A stretch of 64,000 nucleotides of DNA, from positions 89,247 through 153,246 of the forward strand of contig JBBAFU010000008.1 of assembly GCA_041655275.1 (NCBI GenBank). Reading direction: 5' to 3'. The notes below the pieces were generated by a model, which was not told the DNA's origin, searched no databases, and was given only the letters and a program-made list of their open reading frames with translations. Made by a program: the position numbers and the translations under genes. Below are positions 42,266-49,893 of this stretch, piece after piece (position 1 is the first letter of the stretch; each line of letters opens with the position of its first letter). The stretch is from JAJYRX01 sp041655275 (GTDB taxonomy: Bacteria > Pseudomonadota > Gammaproteobacteria > Burkholderiales > Burkholderiaceae_B).

Positions 42266-44980
42266 TCAGGCCTGTGCTGCAACGCCGGCGAGGCGTCCGC
42301 GTTCGATTTCGTGCAGCAGGCCGCCGCGGCGGGAATACACCCACCACGTGACGATCATGCACAGGACATAGAAGCCCAGGAAGGCCCACAGCGCGGCGAG
42401 CGCATTGCCCGTCATGCTGATGGAAGTGCCATAGGCCTTGGGAATGAAGAAGCCACCGTAGCCACCGATGGCGCTGCTGAAGGCGATGATGGCCGCCGAC
42501 TCGCGCTCGGCCTGGCGGCGCTGCTGGTCGGCACCTGCACCGGACGCCAGACGCGCCACTTCCTTGCGCATGATGACCGGAATCATCTGGAAGGTGGAGG
42601 CATTGCCCACCCCCGTGAAGAAGAAGAGTGCAATGAAACCGGCAAAGAAGGCGGCAAACGAGCGGATCTCCAGCGACCAGATCACCCAGAATACGGCGGC
42701 AATCATGCCGGCGAAGACCCAGAAAGTGACGCGTGCGCCGCCCACCCGGTCGGCCAGCCAGCCGGTACCGGCACGGCTGAGCGCGCCCACCAGCGGCCCC
42801 AGGAATACGAACTGCAGGGCGTTGATGTCGGGGAAGGCAATGCGCGACAGCAGCGGAAAGCCCGCCGAATAACCGATGAAGCTGCCGAACGTGCCCACAT
42901 ACAGCAGGCACATGATCCAGTTGTGCTTGCGCGTGAAGATGACCGCCTGCTCGCGGAAGCTGGAGCGCGCATCGGCAATATCATTCATGCCCAGCCAGGC
43001 GGCGGCCGTGGAGGCAATGATGAAGGGCACCCAGATGAAACCGGCATTCTGCAGCCAGACCTTCTGCCCGTCGGACAGCGTCTGCGCCGGCCCGCCCACG
43101 GCGCCGAACACCGCCGCCGTGATGACCAGCGGCACCAGGAACTGCATCACCGAGACACCCAGATTGCCCAGGCCGGCATTCAGGGCCATGGCGTTGCCTT
43201 TCTCGCTGCGCGGAAAAAAGAAGCTGATATTGGCCATGGACGAGGCGAAGTTGCCGCCGCCAAATCCGCACAACAGCGCCAGCACCGCAAAGATAAGATA
43301 CGGTGTGCCGGGATCCTGCACCGCATAGCCGATGCCGACCGCCGGCACCAGCAGCGACGCCGTGGACAGGGTCGTGAACAGACGCCCGCCGAAGATAGGC
43401 ACCATGAAACTGTAGAAGATGCGCAGCGTGGCGCCCGACAACGCCGGCAGCGCCGCCAGCCAGAAGAGCTGGTCCTGGCTGAAGCTGAAGCCGATGGCCG
43501 GCAACTCGGCAATGACCACCGACCAGACCATCCAGACCGCAAAGGCGAGCAGCAGCGCCGGGATGGAGATCCAGAGATTGCGCTGCGCAATGCGCCGGCC
43601 GTGTGTAGACCAGAACTGGGCGTCCTCGGGGCGCCAGTCCTCGATCACGCGCGGCATGCGCGTGCGCTCGGGGTCGTGCAGCTCCTTCAGCTCGGGGAAG
43701 CTGGGCAGGCGATCCAGCGTCTGACCGGCCGCCTGGCGCTCCATGGCACGGATGCTGAAGTGCATCCAGGCCAGCGACACCAGCACCAGAAAGAACAGTG
43801 CAATGAAGGCGATGGTCCACACGCCGGTGATGTCCAGCAGCACGCCGAACAATATGGGCAGGATGAAGCCGCCCAGGCCGCCGATCATCCCGACCAGACC
43901 GCCCACCGATCCCACGTGCTTGGGGTAGTACACGGGAATATGGCGGAATACCGCCGCCTTGCCCAGACTCATGAAGAAGCCGAGCGCGAACATGGTGAGC
44001 ACGAAGGGCCACAGACCCATGCTTGTGGAGAAGGCGATGGGGCCGTCCTTGCCGTGGATGACGTAATCCGTGGGCGGATACGACAGCATGAACAGGAAGA
44101 CCAATGAAAAGATGAAGGTCCAGTACATGACCGTGCGCGCGCCGAAGCGATCGGACAGCACGCCGCCATAGGCCCGGAATATGCTCGCCGACAGGCTGAA
44201 GGTGGCGGCGGCAATACCGGCAACGCGTATGTCCACGTCATAGACCTGCACCAGATAATGGGGCAGCCACAGCGCGAGGGCGACAAAGCCGCCGAAGACG
44301 AAGAAGTAGTACAGGGAGAAGCGCCAGGCCTGCAGCTTTCTCAGGGGTGCGAACTGTTCGGCCAGCGGCGGTGCAGCCACATGCCGGGCACGACGTTCGG
44401 CATAGGCCGGATCATCCTTGGCGAGCACATAGAAGATGATGCCCATGAGGGTGATGGCCACCGACCAGACGCGCGCCACGCTTTCCCAGCCCCAGGCCAC
44501 GAGCACGAAAGGCGCCAGGAAAGTGGTCAGGGCGGCACCCACGTTGCCCATGCCGAAGACCCCGAGCGCCGTACCCTGGCGCTCCTGGGGAAACCACTTG
44601 GACACATAGGCCACGCCGATGATGAAGGAGCCGCCCGCCAGACCCACGCCCAGTGCCGCCAGCAGGAAGGTGGCGTAGCTGTGCGCCAGGGTGAGCATCC
44701 AGGTGGCCGCACCCGTGAGCACCATCTGCAGGGAGAACACCAGGCGCCCGCCATAGCGCTCCGTCCAGACGCCCAGGATGATGCGCACCAGCGAGCCCGA
44801 CAGCACGGGCGTGGCGATGAGCACACCATATTCGAATTCCGACAGCGCGAGCGTATCCCGGATGGACAGGCCGATGATGGAGAAGATGGTCCAGACGGCA
44901 AAGCACAGGGTGAAGGCAATGGTGCTCAGCCAGAGGGCCTTCTGCTGTTGCGCGGCGGTGGCGGGCGATGCGTTGTTCAT
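42266..44980 (-). CDS. narK: fused NarK1-NarK2 nitrate/nitrite transporter
   Basis: A 904-residue fusion of two complete MFS transporters. The first half (about residues 15-430) is NarK1-like, with V-L-S-G-S-L-V-R-I-I-L-G and the nitrate-signature helix containing A-G-G-S-F-I-I-G-V. The second half (about 465-890) is NarK2-like, with A-L-S-G-A-T-L-R-I-F-Y and G-G-G-N-F-A-S-S-M-A-N-I. In Paracoccus-type fusions NarK1 is proposed to act as a nitrate/proton symporter and NarK2 as a nitrate/nitrite exchanger. The reading frame is continuous, so this is a true fusion. AGGAAA precedes the ATG. It opens the nar operon. Confidence 0.96.
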   Translation of the reverse strand: MNNASPATAAQQQKALWLSTIAFTLCFAVWTIFSIIGLSIRDTLALSEFEYGVLIATPVLSGSLVRIILGVWTERYGGRLVFSLQMVLTGAATWMLTLAHSYATFLLAALGVGLAGGSFIIGVAYVSKWFPQERQGTALGVFGMGNVGAALTTFLAPFVLVAWGWESVARVWSVAITLMGIIFYVLAKDDPAYAERRARHVAAPPLAEQFAPLRKLQAWRFSLYYFFVFGGFVALALWLPHYLVQVYDVDIRVAGIAAATFSLSASIFRAYGGVLSDRFGARTVMYWTFIFSLVFLFMLSYPPTDYVIHGKDGPIAFSTSMGLWPFVLTMFALGFFMSLGKAAVFRHIPVYYPKHVGSVGGLVGMIGGLGGFILPILFGVLLDITGVWTIAFIALFFLVLVSLAWMHFSIRAMERQAAGQTLDRLPSFPELKELHDPERTRMPRVIEDWRPEDAQFWSTHGRRIAQRNLWISIPALLLAFAVWMVWSVVIAELPAIGFSFSQDQLFWLAALPALSGATLRIFYSFMVPIFGGRLFTTLSTASLLVPAVGIGYAVQDPGTPYLIFAVLALLCGFGGGNFASSMANISFFFPRSEKGNAMALNAGLGNLGVSVMQFLVPLVITAAVFGAVGGPAQTLSDGQKVWLQNAGFIWVPFIIASTAAAWLGMNDIADARSSFREQAVIFTRKHNWIMCLLYVGTFGSFIGYSAGFPLLSRIAFPDINALQFVFLGPLVGALSRAGTGWLADRVGGARVTFWVFAGMIAAVFWVIWSLEIRSFAAFFAGFIALFFFTGVGNASTFQMIPVIMRKEVARLASGAGADQQRRQAERESAAIIAFSSAIGGYGGFFIPKAYGTSISMTGNALAALWAFLGFYVLCMIVTWWVYSRRGGLLHEIERGRLAGVAAQA

Positions 44981-45028
44981 GATGATGTTTCCTGCATGAA
45001 TAAGCGCATTCTAGCCATGGAGATGGCA

Positions 45029-45059
45029 CGCGGGGCCATGAAAACCTCATGGCCCCGCG
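45029..45059. repeat. 13-base perfect inverted repeat upstream of narK
   Basis: CGCGGGGCCATGA (45029-45041) and its exact complement (45047-45059) with a 5-base loop, in the 99-base gap between the sulfide-module end and narK. No T-run follows on either strand. It could end the upstream transcript, be a leader structure of narK, or be an operator: a TAGAAT -10 candidate at 45008-45013 (minus strand) would place its centre near -43. Confidence 0.6.
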
Positions 45060-45074
45060 AAGAATCGACTTCTG

Positions 45075-45088
45075 TTGATTTATCGCAA
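45075..45088 (-). promoter_or_regulatory. degenerate FNR-like site upstream of narK
   Basis: The minus strand reads TTGCGATAAATCAA: one perfect ATCAA half and a 3-of-5 match in the other half. It overlaps the end of the DUF5368-like gene. Spacing to a good -10 is not convincing. Confidence 0.3.
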
Positions 45089-45430
45089 ACGGCACCCGCG
45101 GATACAGGCAAGGCCCACGTAAGCCACCACGGTGGTCAGCACCAGCCCTGCCAGAAACACCGCTTCCAGCAGCAGCCAGTCTACCGGCGTGCCCATATCC
45201 GTGATGCGCGAGGACGACATCCAGATGAGGATGGCGATGGCCAGAAAGCCGCCCGGCACGGCGGCCCACTGGGCCTGCAGCAGGCGCCGGCCGACCAGGC
45301 CGCGCTCACGTACCAGCACGACGATCAGGGCCAGGCCCAGGAGCGCGAGCAACGCCACCCCAACCCACAGCCACAGGCCGAACATTTCCTGGAACACCGC
45401 CAGGAATACCTTGGGATCCATTTCCTGCAT
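45080..45430 (-). CDS. small three-helix membrane protein (DUF5368-like) linked to sulfide oxidation
   Basis: A 116-residue protein with three predicted membrane helices (about 18-40, 55-72 and 84-108). A short N-terminal M-Q-E-M-D-P-K-V-F is followed by F-Q-E-M-F-G-L-W-L-W. The family looks like DUF5368; this assignment is from memory and not verified. Its function is unknown. It follows the sulfide:quinone oxidoreductase gene by 26 bases and shares its operon, so it may be a membrane partner or sulfur-compound carrier. Two Cys lie close together at the C-terminus (C-I-R-G-C). GGAGA lies about 7 bases before the ATG. Confidence 0.8.
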   Translation of the reverse strand: MQEMDPKVFLAVFQEMFGLWLWVGVALLALLGLALIVVLVRERGLVGRRLLQAQWAAVPGGFLAIAILIWMSSSRITDMGTPVDWLLLEAVFLAGLVLTTVVAYVGLACIRGCRLR

Positions 45431-45456
45431 GATGAGTCTCCAGATAGATAGGGCGC

Positions 45457-46806
45457 TCAGGCACGCCCGCGCAGCATGGCCAGGTAGGTGGGCTTGAGCC
45501 CCATGGTCTTCACCAGCCAGCTGGCCCATTCCTCTTCCAGCGGCGCAATGAGACCGGGAAAGGACGGGAGCAGATTGTTCTCGTAGTCGAATTCGATGAG
45601 CATGGCCCGCCCCAGGCGCGTGATCAGCGGACAGGACGTATAGCCGTTGTAGTGCGCATCGCTGCGCGCGCCGGCCAGCTCGGCCACCAGATGGGCCACG
45701 GCAACCGGCACCTGCCACTTCACGCTGGCCGCCGTCTTGCCCTTGGGCACACCGGCAATGTCACCCACGCCGAAGACATTCGGAAAGCGCACATGGCGCA
45801 GCGTGGCGCGATCCACCTCCATCCAGCCCTCGGCGCCCCAGGCGCCCTCCTGCCAGGGCAGCGGGCTTTCACGCACGGCCTGCGGCGCACGCATGGGCGG
45901 AATCACGTGAACGAAATCATAGGGCTGCTCTTCCATCCCGTCCGGCGTGCGGAAGAACAGGCGCTGCGCACCCGGGTCTATGGCCTGGAGCACACGATCG
46001 TGGCGCACCTCGATATTGCGATCCTGATACAGCATGCGCACTTTCTCGTGCACGATGGGCACGCTGAACAAGGCCTTGGAGTTGCTGTTGTAGACCAGCT
46101 CGGCATTGCCGCGCCGCCCGCGCCGGCGCAGCTGGTCATCGGTGATGAACGTGAACTTCAGCGGTGCACCGGCACATTTCATCTCGGTGGCCGGGCGCAG
46201 GAACACGCCCCGCCCGCCCCGCTCGGCAAAGCTGGACATGGCCTGCCAGGTATCGGCGGCCGCCTGCGGACCGTTGTAGATGCTGCCGATGCCATGCTTG
46301 CCGATGAGATCGGGCGACATGCCTTCGATGAGGCCGTATTCCAGCACCATGCCGGTGGTCACCACCAGAAAATCATAGGGAATCGTCTGCCCCGTGGTGG
46401 TCACGACCTGATTGGCCTCGGGGTCGAACTCGGCCACCTGTGCATTGACCCAGTCCACGGCGCGCGGCATGTAGTCGGCCGTGCTGGACACCACGTAGGA
46501 TGACGGCCGTATGCCGCCACCCACCAGTGTGAGTCCGGGCTGGTAGACGTGTTGCTGGCGATTGTCGATGACGGTGATGGCGGCACCGTCAAGGGCATTG
46601 ACGAGCCGGTTGGCCGTGGCCAGACCGGCGGCACCGCCGCCGGCGATAACGATGCGCGCCTTGCTTTTTACTTTTTCACCGGCAGCCCGGGGTGCGCCCA
46701 GCGGTGCGGCAAGCGCGGCCGCCCCCAGCGCCATGAGCGCGCGGCGGCGTCCGGCCGACAGTGGCGGCATCGCGGCGGAGCGCGTCGAGAATTGAGATGC
46801 GGACAT
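45457..46806 (-). CDS. sqr: Tat-exported sulfide:quinone oxidoreductase (type II-like)
   Basis: SQR oxidises sulfide and reduces quinone using FAD. The 449-residue protein has a twin-arginine signal (A-G-R-R-R-A-L-M-A-L-G, residues 18-28). The FAD-binding motif R-I-V-I-A-G-G-G-A-A-G-L is at 51-62. The two redox Cys are C211 in E-M-K-C-A-G-A-P and C392 in G-Y-T-S-C-P-L-I-T. These two motifs match the human SQOR (type II) pattern; the third Cys of type I enzymes is absent. F-G-V-G-D-I-A-G-V-P-K-G-K-T-A is the second FAD block. AAGGAGG lies 7 bases before the ATG. The regulator gene precedes it by 17 bases. Confidence 0.92.
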   Translation of the reverse strand: MSASQFSTRSAAMPPLSAGRRRALMALGAAALAAPLGAPRAAGEKVKSKARIVIAGGGAAGLATANRLVNALDGAAITVIDNRQQHVYQPGLTLVGGGIRPSSYVVSSTADYMPRAVDWVNAQVAEFDPEANQVVTTTGQTIPYDFLVVTTGMVLEYGLIEGMSPDLIGKHGIGSIYNGPQAAADTWQAMSSFAERGGRGVFLRPATEMKCAGAPLKFTFITDDQLRRRGRRGNAELVYNSNSKALFSVPIVHEKVRMLYQDRNIEVRHDRVLQAIDPGAQRLFFRTPDGMEEQPYDFVHVIPPMRAPQAVRESPLPWQEGAWGAEGWMEVDRATLRHVRFPNVFGVGDIAGVPKGKTAASVKWQVPVAVAHLVAELAGARSDAHYNGYTSCPLITRLGRAMLIEFDYENNLLPSFPGLIAPLEEEWASWLVKTMGLKPTYLAMLRGRA

Positions 46807-46823
46807 AGCTGAACCTCCTTGTT

Positions 46824-47174
46824 TCAGCGGGGCGCGCAATAGACCTCCCAGAGAGCCTGCATTACGCGCATGACATCGGGATTGGACAGCTGGTAATACA
46901 TGTAGCGTCCTTCGCGCTCCACACTCACCAGTCCTTCATGACGAAGGACACCCAGCTGTTGTGACAGGGTGGGCTGCTGTATGCCGGTAAGCTCGGCCAG
47001 CTCGCCCACATTGAGCCGCCGGCCTATCATGCGGCACAGCAGCATGAGACGATCTTCATTGGCCAGGGCCTTGAGCAAGGCCGTGGCCTCCCCCACATGC
47101 GCTCGCATCTGTTCAGGCGAGATCGGGAGGAAGCCGGCTTGGGCGGATGGCCGGGCAGACGATTGGACTAGCAT
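46824..47174 (-). CDS. ArsR-family persulfide-sensing repressor (SqrR/BigR/YgaV type)
   Basis: A 116-residue winged-helix repressor with the recognition helix Q-Q-P-T-L-S-Q-Q-L-G-V-L-R. Its only two Cys are C47 (L-M-L-L-C-R) and C113 (E-V-Y-C-A-P-R), 66 residues apart. That is the same spacing as the sensor pair of SqrR and BigR, which form a tetrasulfide link when persulfide is present. Arsenic or zinc sensing is unlikely because the usual metal-site residues are missing. It is first in an operon with sqr and the DUF5368-like gene, and probably represses all three until sulfide appears. Confidence 0.9.
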   Translation of the reverse strand: MLVQSSARPSAQAGFLPISPEQMRAHVGEATALLKALANEDRLMLLCRMIGRRLNVGELAELTGIQQPTLSQQLGVLRHEGLVSVEREGRYMYYQLSNPDVMRVMQALWEVYCAPR

Positions 47175-47187
47175 GAGACACCATCAC

Positions 47188-47222
47188 AATTGCAAATATC
47201 ATATTCTATACTTATTGCAATT
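47188..47222. promoter_or_regulatory. candidate operator of the sulfide operon
   Basis: An AT-rich patch just upstream of the repressor gene contains AATATCATATT (47195-47205; 5-base arms, 1-base centre). It is framed by an inverted pair AATTGCAA (47188-47195) and TTGCAATT (47215-47222). BigR-type repressors bind short AT-rich palindromes in this position. Confidence 0.55.
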
Positions 47223-47292
47223 ATAGAGGTGAGCAAGGCCCCTGTCAGGAAAAAAGACCCGAACGTTGAGAAAAATCAAAAACCGGAGGCTA

Positions 47293-47724
47293 TTACGATT
47301 CCGAAGGCCGCAACCAGCGGAAAACCGCCAGATCAATGGAATCCAGGGTATTCTTCGCGAGCAGGCCGAGCTCGGTATCGCCTTCCATGACGAGGCGGCG
47401 GCTGAAGAACAGCGTATCGGGATCTTCCTTGCGCTGCATCATGAGAAGGAAATCATGGGCGGTGGCGGCGATGGTGAGTGCCGGCTCGGCGCCGGGTGCC
47501 ACGGCCTTGAAATGATTGCCCTGCCATGAAAAATCAAATGCGACTCCGGCGTCACGCACGCGAATGCGCAGCACACGCCCTTCGAGCATGGCCAGCGTAT
47601 CTTCCGGCAGATGGCGCGCCAGAAACAGGTTGAGCCCGCCGGCAAACAGCAGAGAGCCCGGATAGACGGGCAGGCGCGCCAGCACGCGTGCAAGCGGTGC
47701 AGGAAACTGGGATGAGAACAGCAT
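47293..47724 (-). CDS. ubiT: ubiquinone biosynthesis accessory factor UbiT (SCP2 domain)
   Basis: UbiT is a lipid-binding SCP2-fold protein needed for ubiquinone synthesis without oxygen, working with UbiU and UbiV. The 143-residue protein has L-F-L-A-R-H-L-P-E-D-T-L near residue 30. F-S-W-Q-G-N-H-F-K-A-V and I-A-A-T-A-H-D-F-L-L-M follow, then the conserved D-P-D-T-L-F-F-S-R-R-L-V-M-E-G-D-T-E-L-G-L. AGGA lies 8 bases before the ATG. It is last in the ubiU-ubiV-ubiT operon, 23 bases after ubiV. Confidence 0.93.
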   Translation of the reverse strand: MLFSSQFPAPLARVLARLPVYPGSLLFAGGLNLFLARHLPEDTLAMLEGRVLRIRVRDAGVAFDFSWQGNHFKAVAPGAEPALTIAATAHDFLLMMQRKEDPDTLFFSRRLVMEGDTELGLLAKNTLDSIDLAVFRWLRPSES

Positions 47725-47747
47725 GGCGGTGTCCTTGTATTGTGTGG

Positions 47748-48644
47748 TCAGGCCACCCATTGCTCCAGACCGGGGCGTCCGTGCCAGAAACCATTGCAGG
47801 GTTCGGCCGGCATGAGCGGGCGCATGCGCTCCAGCGCCTGGGCTGAGGGCAGCTCGTCATCGAGCGTCCGGCGAAACAACCGGATGATGTCTTCCGTATG
47901 GGCGGATTGCGGACTGATGCGCAGCACATCGACACCCATGACGGCCAGCTCGCCGACGGCATCGATCAGGTTATACACCAGCGCGGATTGCGTCTGTATG
48001 CCATTGAGCACCAGGAAAGCCTCGCCTTCGCGGGTTTCCAGCAACAGGCCGTCGGGATGCTCCATGCACACATACTGGCAGTTGTTCTTGGGCAGATTGC
48101 GGTTGCGCGCCGTGAAACAGCGCGCCGAAAATGCCAGCGGCATGCGTCCATAGGCAAAGACCTCGGTCTGCATGCCCTGCGGGCGCGCCTGCTGCAGCAC
48201 GGCCAGGCCATCGCGGCCCATTTCAAGCGGCATCACCCAACGCCGGGCACCCTGGCTTTCCAGCAGCTGCAGGGTGGAGGCATTGTAGATATTGAGGAAA
48301 GGCCCGGCCACAAAAGGGCGCCCGGCCATGCGGTGCACCGCCCCCATGTCATTGGCCTCGACCAGGAAATTCTCCTGGGCGGCCACCTTGCGCATGGTAT
48401 TGCCGTCCTGGGCGGTTTCCAGCAGGACCTGGGTGGACAGCACGACCGCCTTGCCCGCATCCTTCAGCATGGCGGCCAGTTCGAGCCAGTCGGGCAGGCG
48501 CAGCTCATGACGGCGCGAACAGACGGTTTCACCGAGATAGATAATATCGACCGGCGTTTCCGCCATGTCGGCATAGAAGCGCAGCATCTGCTCGCGCGGC
48601 CAGTAATACTGAACGGGTCCCAGGGCAAGTTTCACAGCAGACAT
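47748..48644 (-). CDS. ubiV: oxygen-independent ubiquinone hydroxylation protein UbiV (U32 family, 4Fe-4S)
   Basis: UbiV and UbiU form a complex that hydroxylates the ubiquinone ring without O2, using prephenate as oxygen donor in characterised systems. The 298-residue protein has Cys at 42, 176, 189 and 193. The 13- and 4-residue spacing of the last three equals that of the E. coli 4Fe-4S ligands (180, 193, 197). It belongs to the peptidase U32 family but is not a protease. It lies 32 bases after ubiU. Confidence 0.95.
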   Translation of the reverse strand: MSAVKLALGPVQYYWPREQMLRFYADMAETPVDIIYLGETVCSRRHELRLPDWLELAAMLKDAGKAVVLSTQVLLETAQDGNTMRKVAAQENFLVEANDMGAVHRMAGRPFVAGPFLNIYNASTLQLLESQGARRWVMPLEMGRDGLAVLQQARPQGMQTEVFAYGRMPLAFSARCFTARNRNLPKNNCQYVCMEHPDGLLLETREGEAFLVLNGIQTQSALVYNLIDAVGELAVMGVDVLRISPQSAHTEDIIRLFRRTLDDELPSAQALERMRPLMPAEPCNGFWHGRPGLEQWVA

Positions 48645-48676
48645 CCATTGACCACAGAGTTGAGCAAAAAGGCCGC

Positions 48677-49735
48677 CTATTTCCAGGGGCGGTGATAGGC
48701 CCCCAGCGTGTGCTGCTGGCCTTCGGCAACCTTGTCGAGCGCATTCATCCAGCCCGGGTGCACCGAAAAGCGCTGCGGACTGGCGTAGCAGTGATCGATG
48801 GCTTCACGCCAGACCCTGGTGACCTGGGCCACATAGGCGGGGCTGCGCTGGCGCCCTTCTATCTTCACCGCACTGACACCCATGGCCACGAGCTGGGGCA
48901 GCAGGGCCAGGGTGTTGAGGCTGGTGGGCTCTTCCAGCGCGTAGTAGTTTTCGCCGGCAACGTCGAAGCGGCCCTTGCACAGCGTGGGATAGCCAGCGTT
49001 TTCGCCGTCTTCGTAACGGTCGATGAGCACGCCGTTCAGGCGCGACTCCAGCCCCCTATCCGTCTGCTGCCAGCGCACAGCCTTGGCCGGCGAGCATACG
49101 CCGGCCGTGTTGGGCGATTCACCCGTGGCATAGGAGGACAGTGCACAACGCCCCTCGACCATGACGCACAGGCTGCCAAAACCAAACACTTCGATCTCGA
49201 CCGGGGCGGTTTCCACCAGCTGCTCGACCTGGGCCACGGAGAGCACCCGCGGCAGCACCGCACGCGACACCCCGAAATGCTCGTGATAATAGGCAATGGC
49301 ATCGGGATTGGTGGCCGAACCCTGCACCGACAAATGCAGGCGCAGCCCGGGATGATTGCGGGCGGCATATTGCATGAGGCCGGGATCGGCCACGATGAGC
49401 GCCCACACGCCGGCTTCCGCCGCCTTGTCGATTGCCGCGTGCCACAGGGCCTCGCCCCCCGGCTGGGGATAGGTGTTGAGCGCGAGCAGCACCTTGGCGC
49501 CGCAGGATCGTGCATAGGCAATGCCTTCGCGAATGGCTTTTTCGTCGAAGTTCAGACCGGCGAAATTGCGCGCATTCGTGGCATCGCGAAAACCCAGATA
49601 GACGCAATCCGCGCCGTGATCAATCGCCGCCTTGAGCGCCGGCAGGCTGCCCGCCGGACAGACGAGCTCGAGACGGCCGGGCACGCGCGGGGCGGGAATG
49701 ACGGAAGGAGAGGAATGGGCGAAATGCGCGGACAT
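48677..49735 (-). CDS. ubiU: oxygen-independent ubiquinone hydroxylation protein UbiU (U32 family, 4Fe-4S)
   Basis: UbiU is the partner of UbiV in anaerobic ubiquinone synthesis. The 352-residue protein begins (after about 20 residues) with L-E-L-V-C-P-A-G-S-L-P-A-L-K-A-A. It has Cys at 190, 197, 214 and 253, spaced 7, 17 and 39, exactly as the E. coli cluster ligands (169, 176, 193, 232). I chose the ATG at 49735, with AGGTG upstream. It heads the operon behind an FNR-type promoter. Next to the nar and sulfide genes, it would keep ubiquinone available during nitrate respiration. Confidence 0.95.
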   Translation of the reverse strand: MSAHFAHSSPSVIPAPRVPGRLELVCPAGSLPALKAAIDHGADCVYLGFRDATNARNFAGLNFDEKAIREGIAYARSCGAKVLLALNTYPQPGGEALWHAAIDKAAEAGVWALIVADPGLMQYAARNHPGLRLHLSVQGSATNPDAIAYYHEHFGVSRAVLPRVLSVAQVEQLVETAPVEIEVFGFGSLCVMVEGRCALSSYATGESPNTAGVCSPAKAVRWQQTDRGLESRLNGVLIDRYEDGENAGYPTLCKGRFDVAGENYYALEEPTSLNTLALLPQLVAMGVSAVKIEGRQRSPAYVAQVTRVWREAIDHCYASPQRFSVHPGWMNALDKVAEGQQHTLGAYHRPWK

Positions 49736-49802
49736 GGGAACACCTGCTGAGAGAACTGCCGGACAGCACAATAATGACGCACTGGCGTGCATCGAAACAA
49801 CC

Positions 49803-49844
49803 ACTATGCCCCATGCTTGCCGGCGATGCCTTGATGGGTGTCAA
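49803..49844 (-). promoter_or_regulatory. FNR-type promoter of ubiUVT
   Basis: The minus strand has the near-palindrome TTGACACCCATCAA at 49831-49844 (one mismatch to TTGAT-N4-ATCAA). A -10 candidate CATAGT is at 49803-49808. The centres are 32 bases apart, the class II FNR spacing, which puts the start near 49796 and the site at -41.5. Confidence 0.65.
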
Positions 49845-49845
49845 A

Positions 49846-49878
49846 CAAAAACACCCCGCTCAGAAACGGGCAGGGTGT
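49846..49878 (-). terminator. intrinsic terminator of the repeat/beta-helix gene
   Basis: On the minus strand ACACCC pairs with GGGTGT (longer imperfect pairing possible), followed by TTTTTGTTT. It starts 16 bases after the stop of the 1349-residue protein and sits directly before the FNR site of ubiU. Confidence 0.6.
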
Positions 49879-49893
49879 GTGGTTCACGAAAGA

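Noticed and set aside
38448..42371. Open frame of more than 1300 codons on the plus strand
   Set aside because: It is antisense to narG along its full length. GC-rich codon bias removes stops on the opposite strand, and the translation has no recognisable domain.
42266..44980. Two narK genes joined by a sequencing error
   Set aside because: The frame is continuous through a sensible linker and such fusions are known in denitrifiers.
46824..47174. Arsenic- or zinc-sensing ArsR repressor
   Set aside because: There is no C-V-C metal motif in the recognition helix and no His/Asp site at the C-terminus. The only Cys pair matches persulfide sensors.
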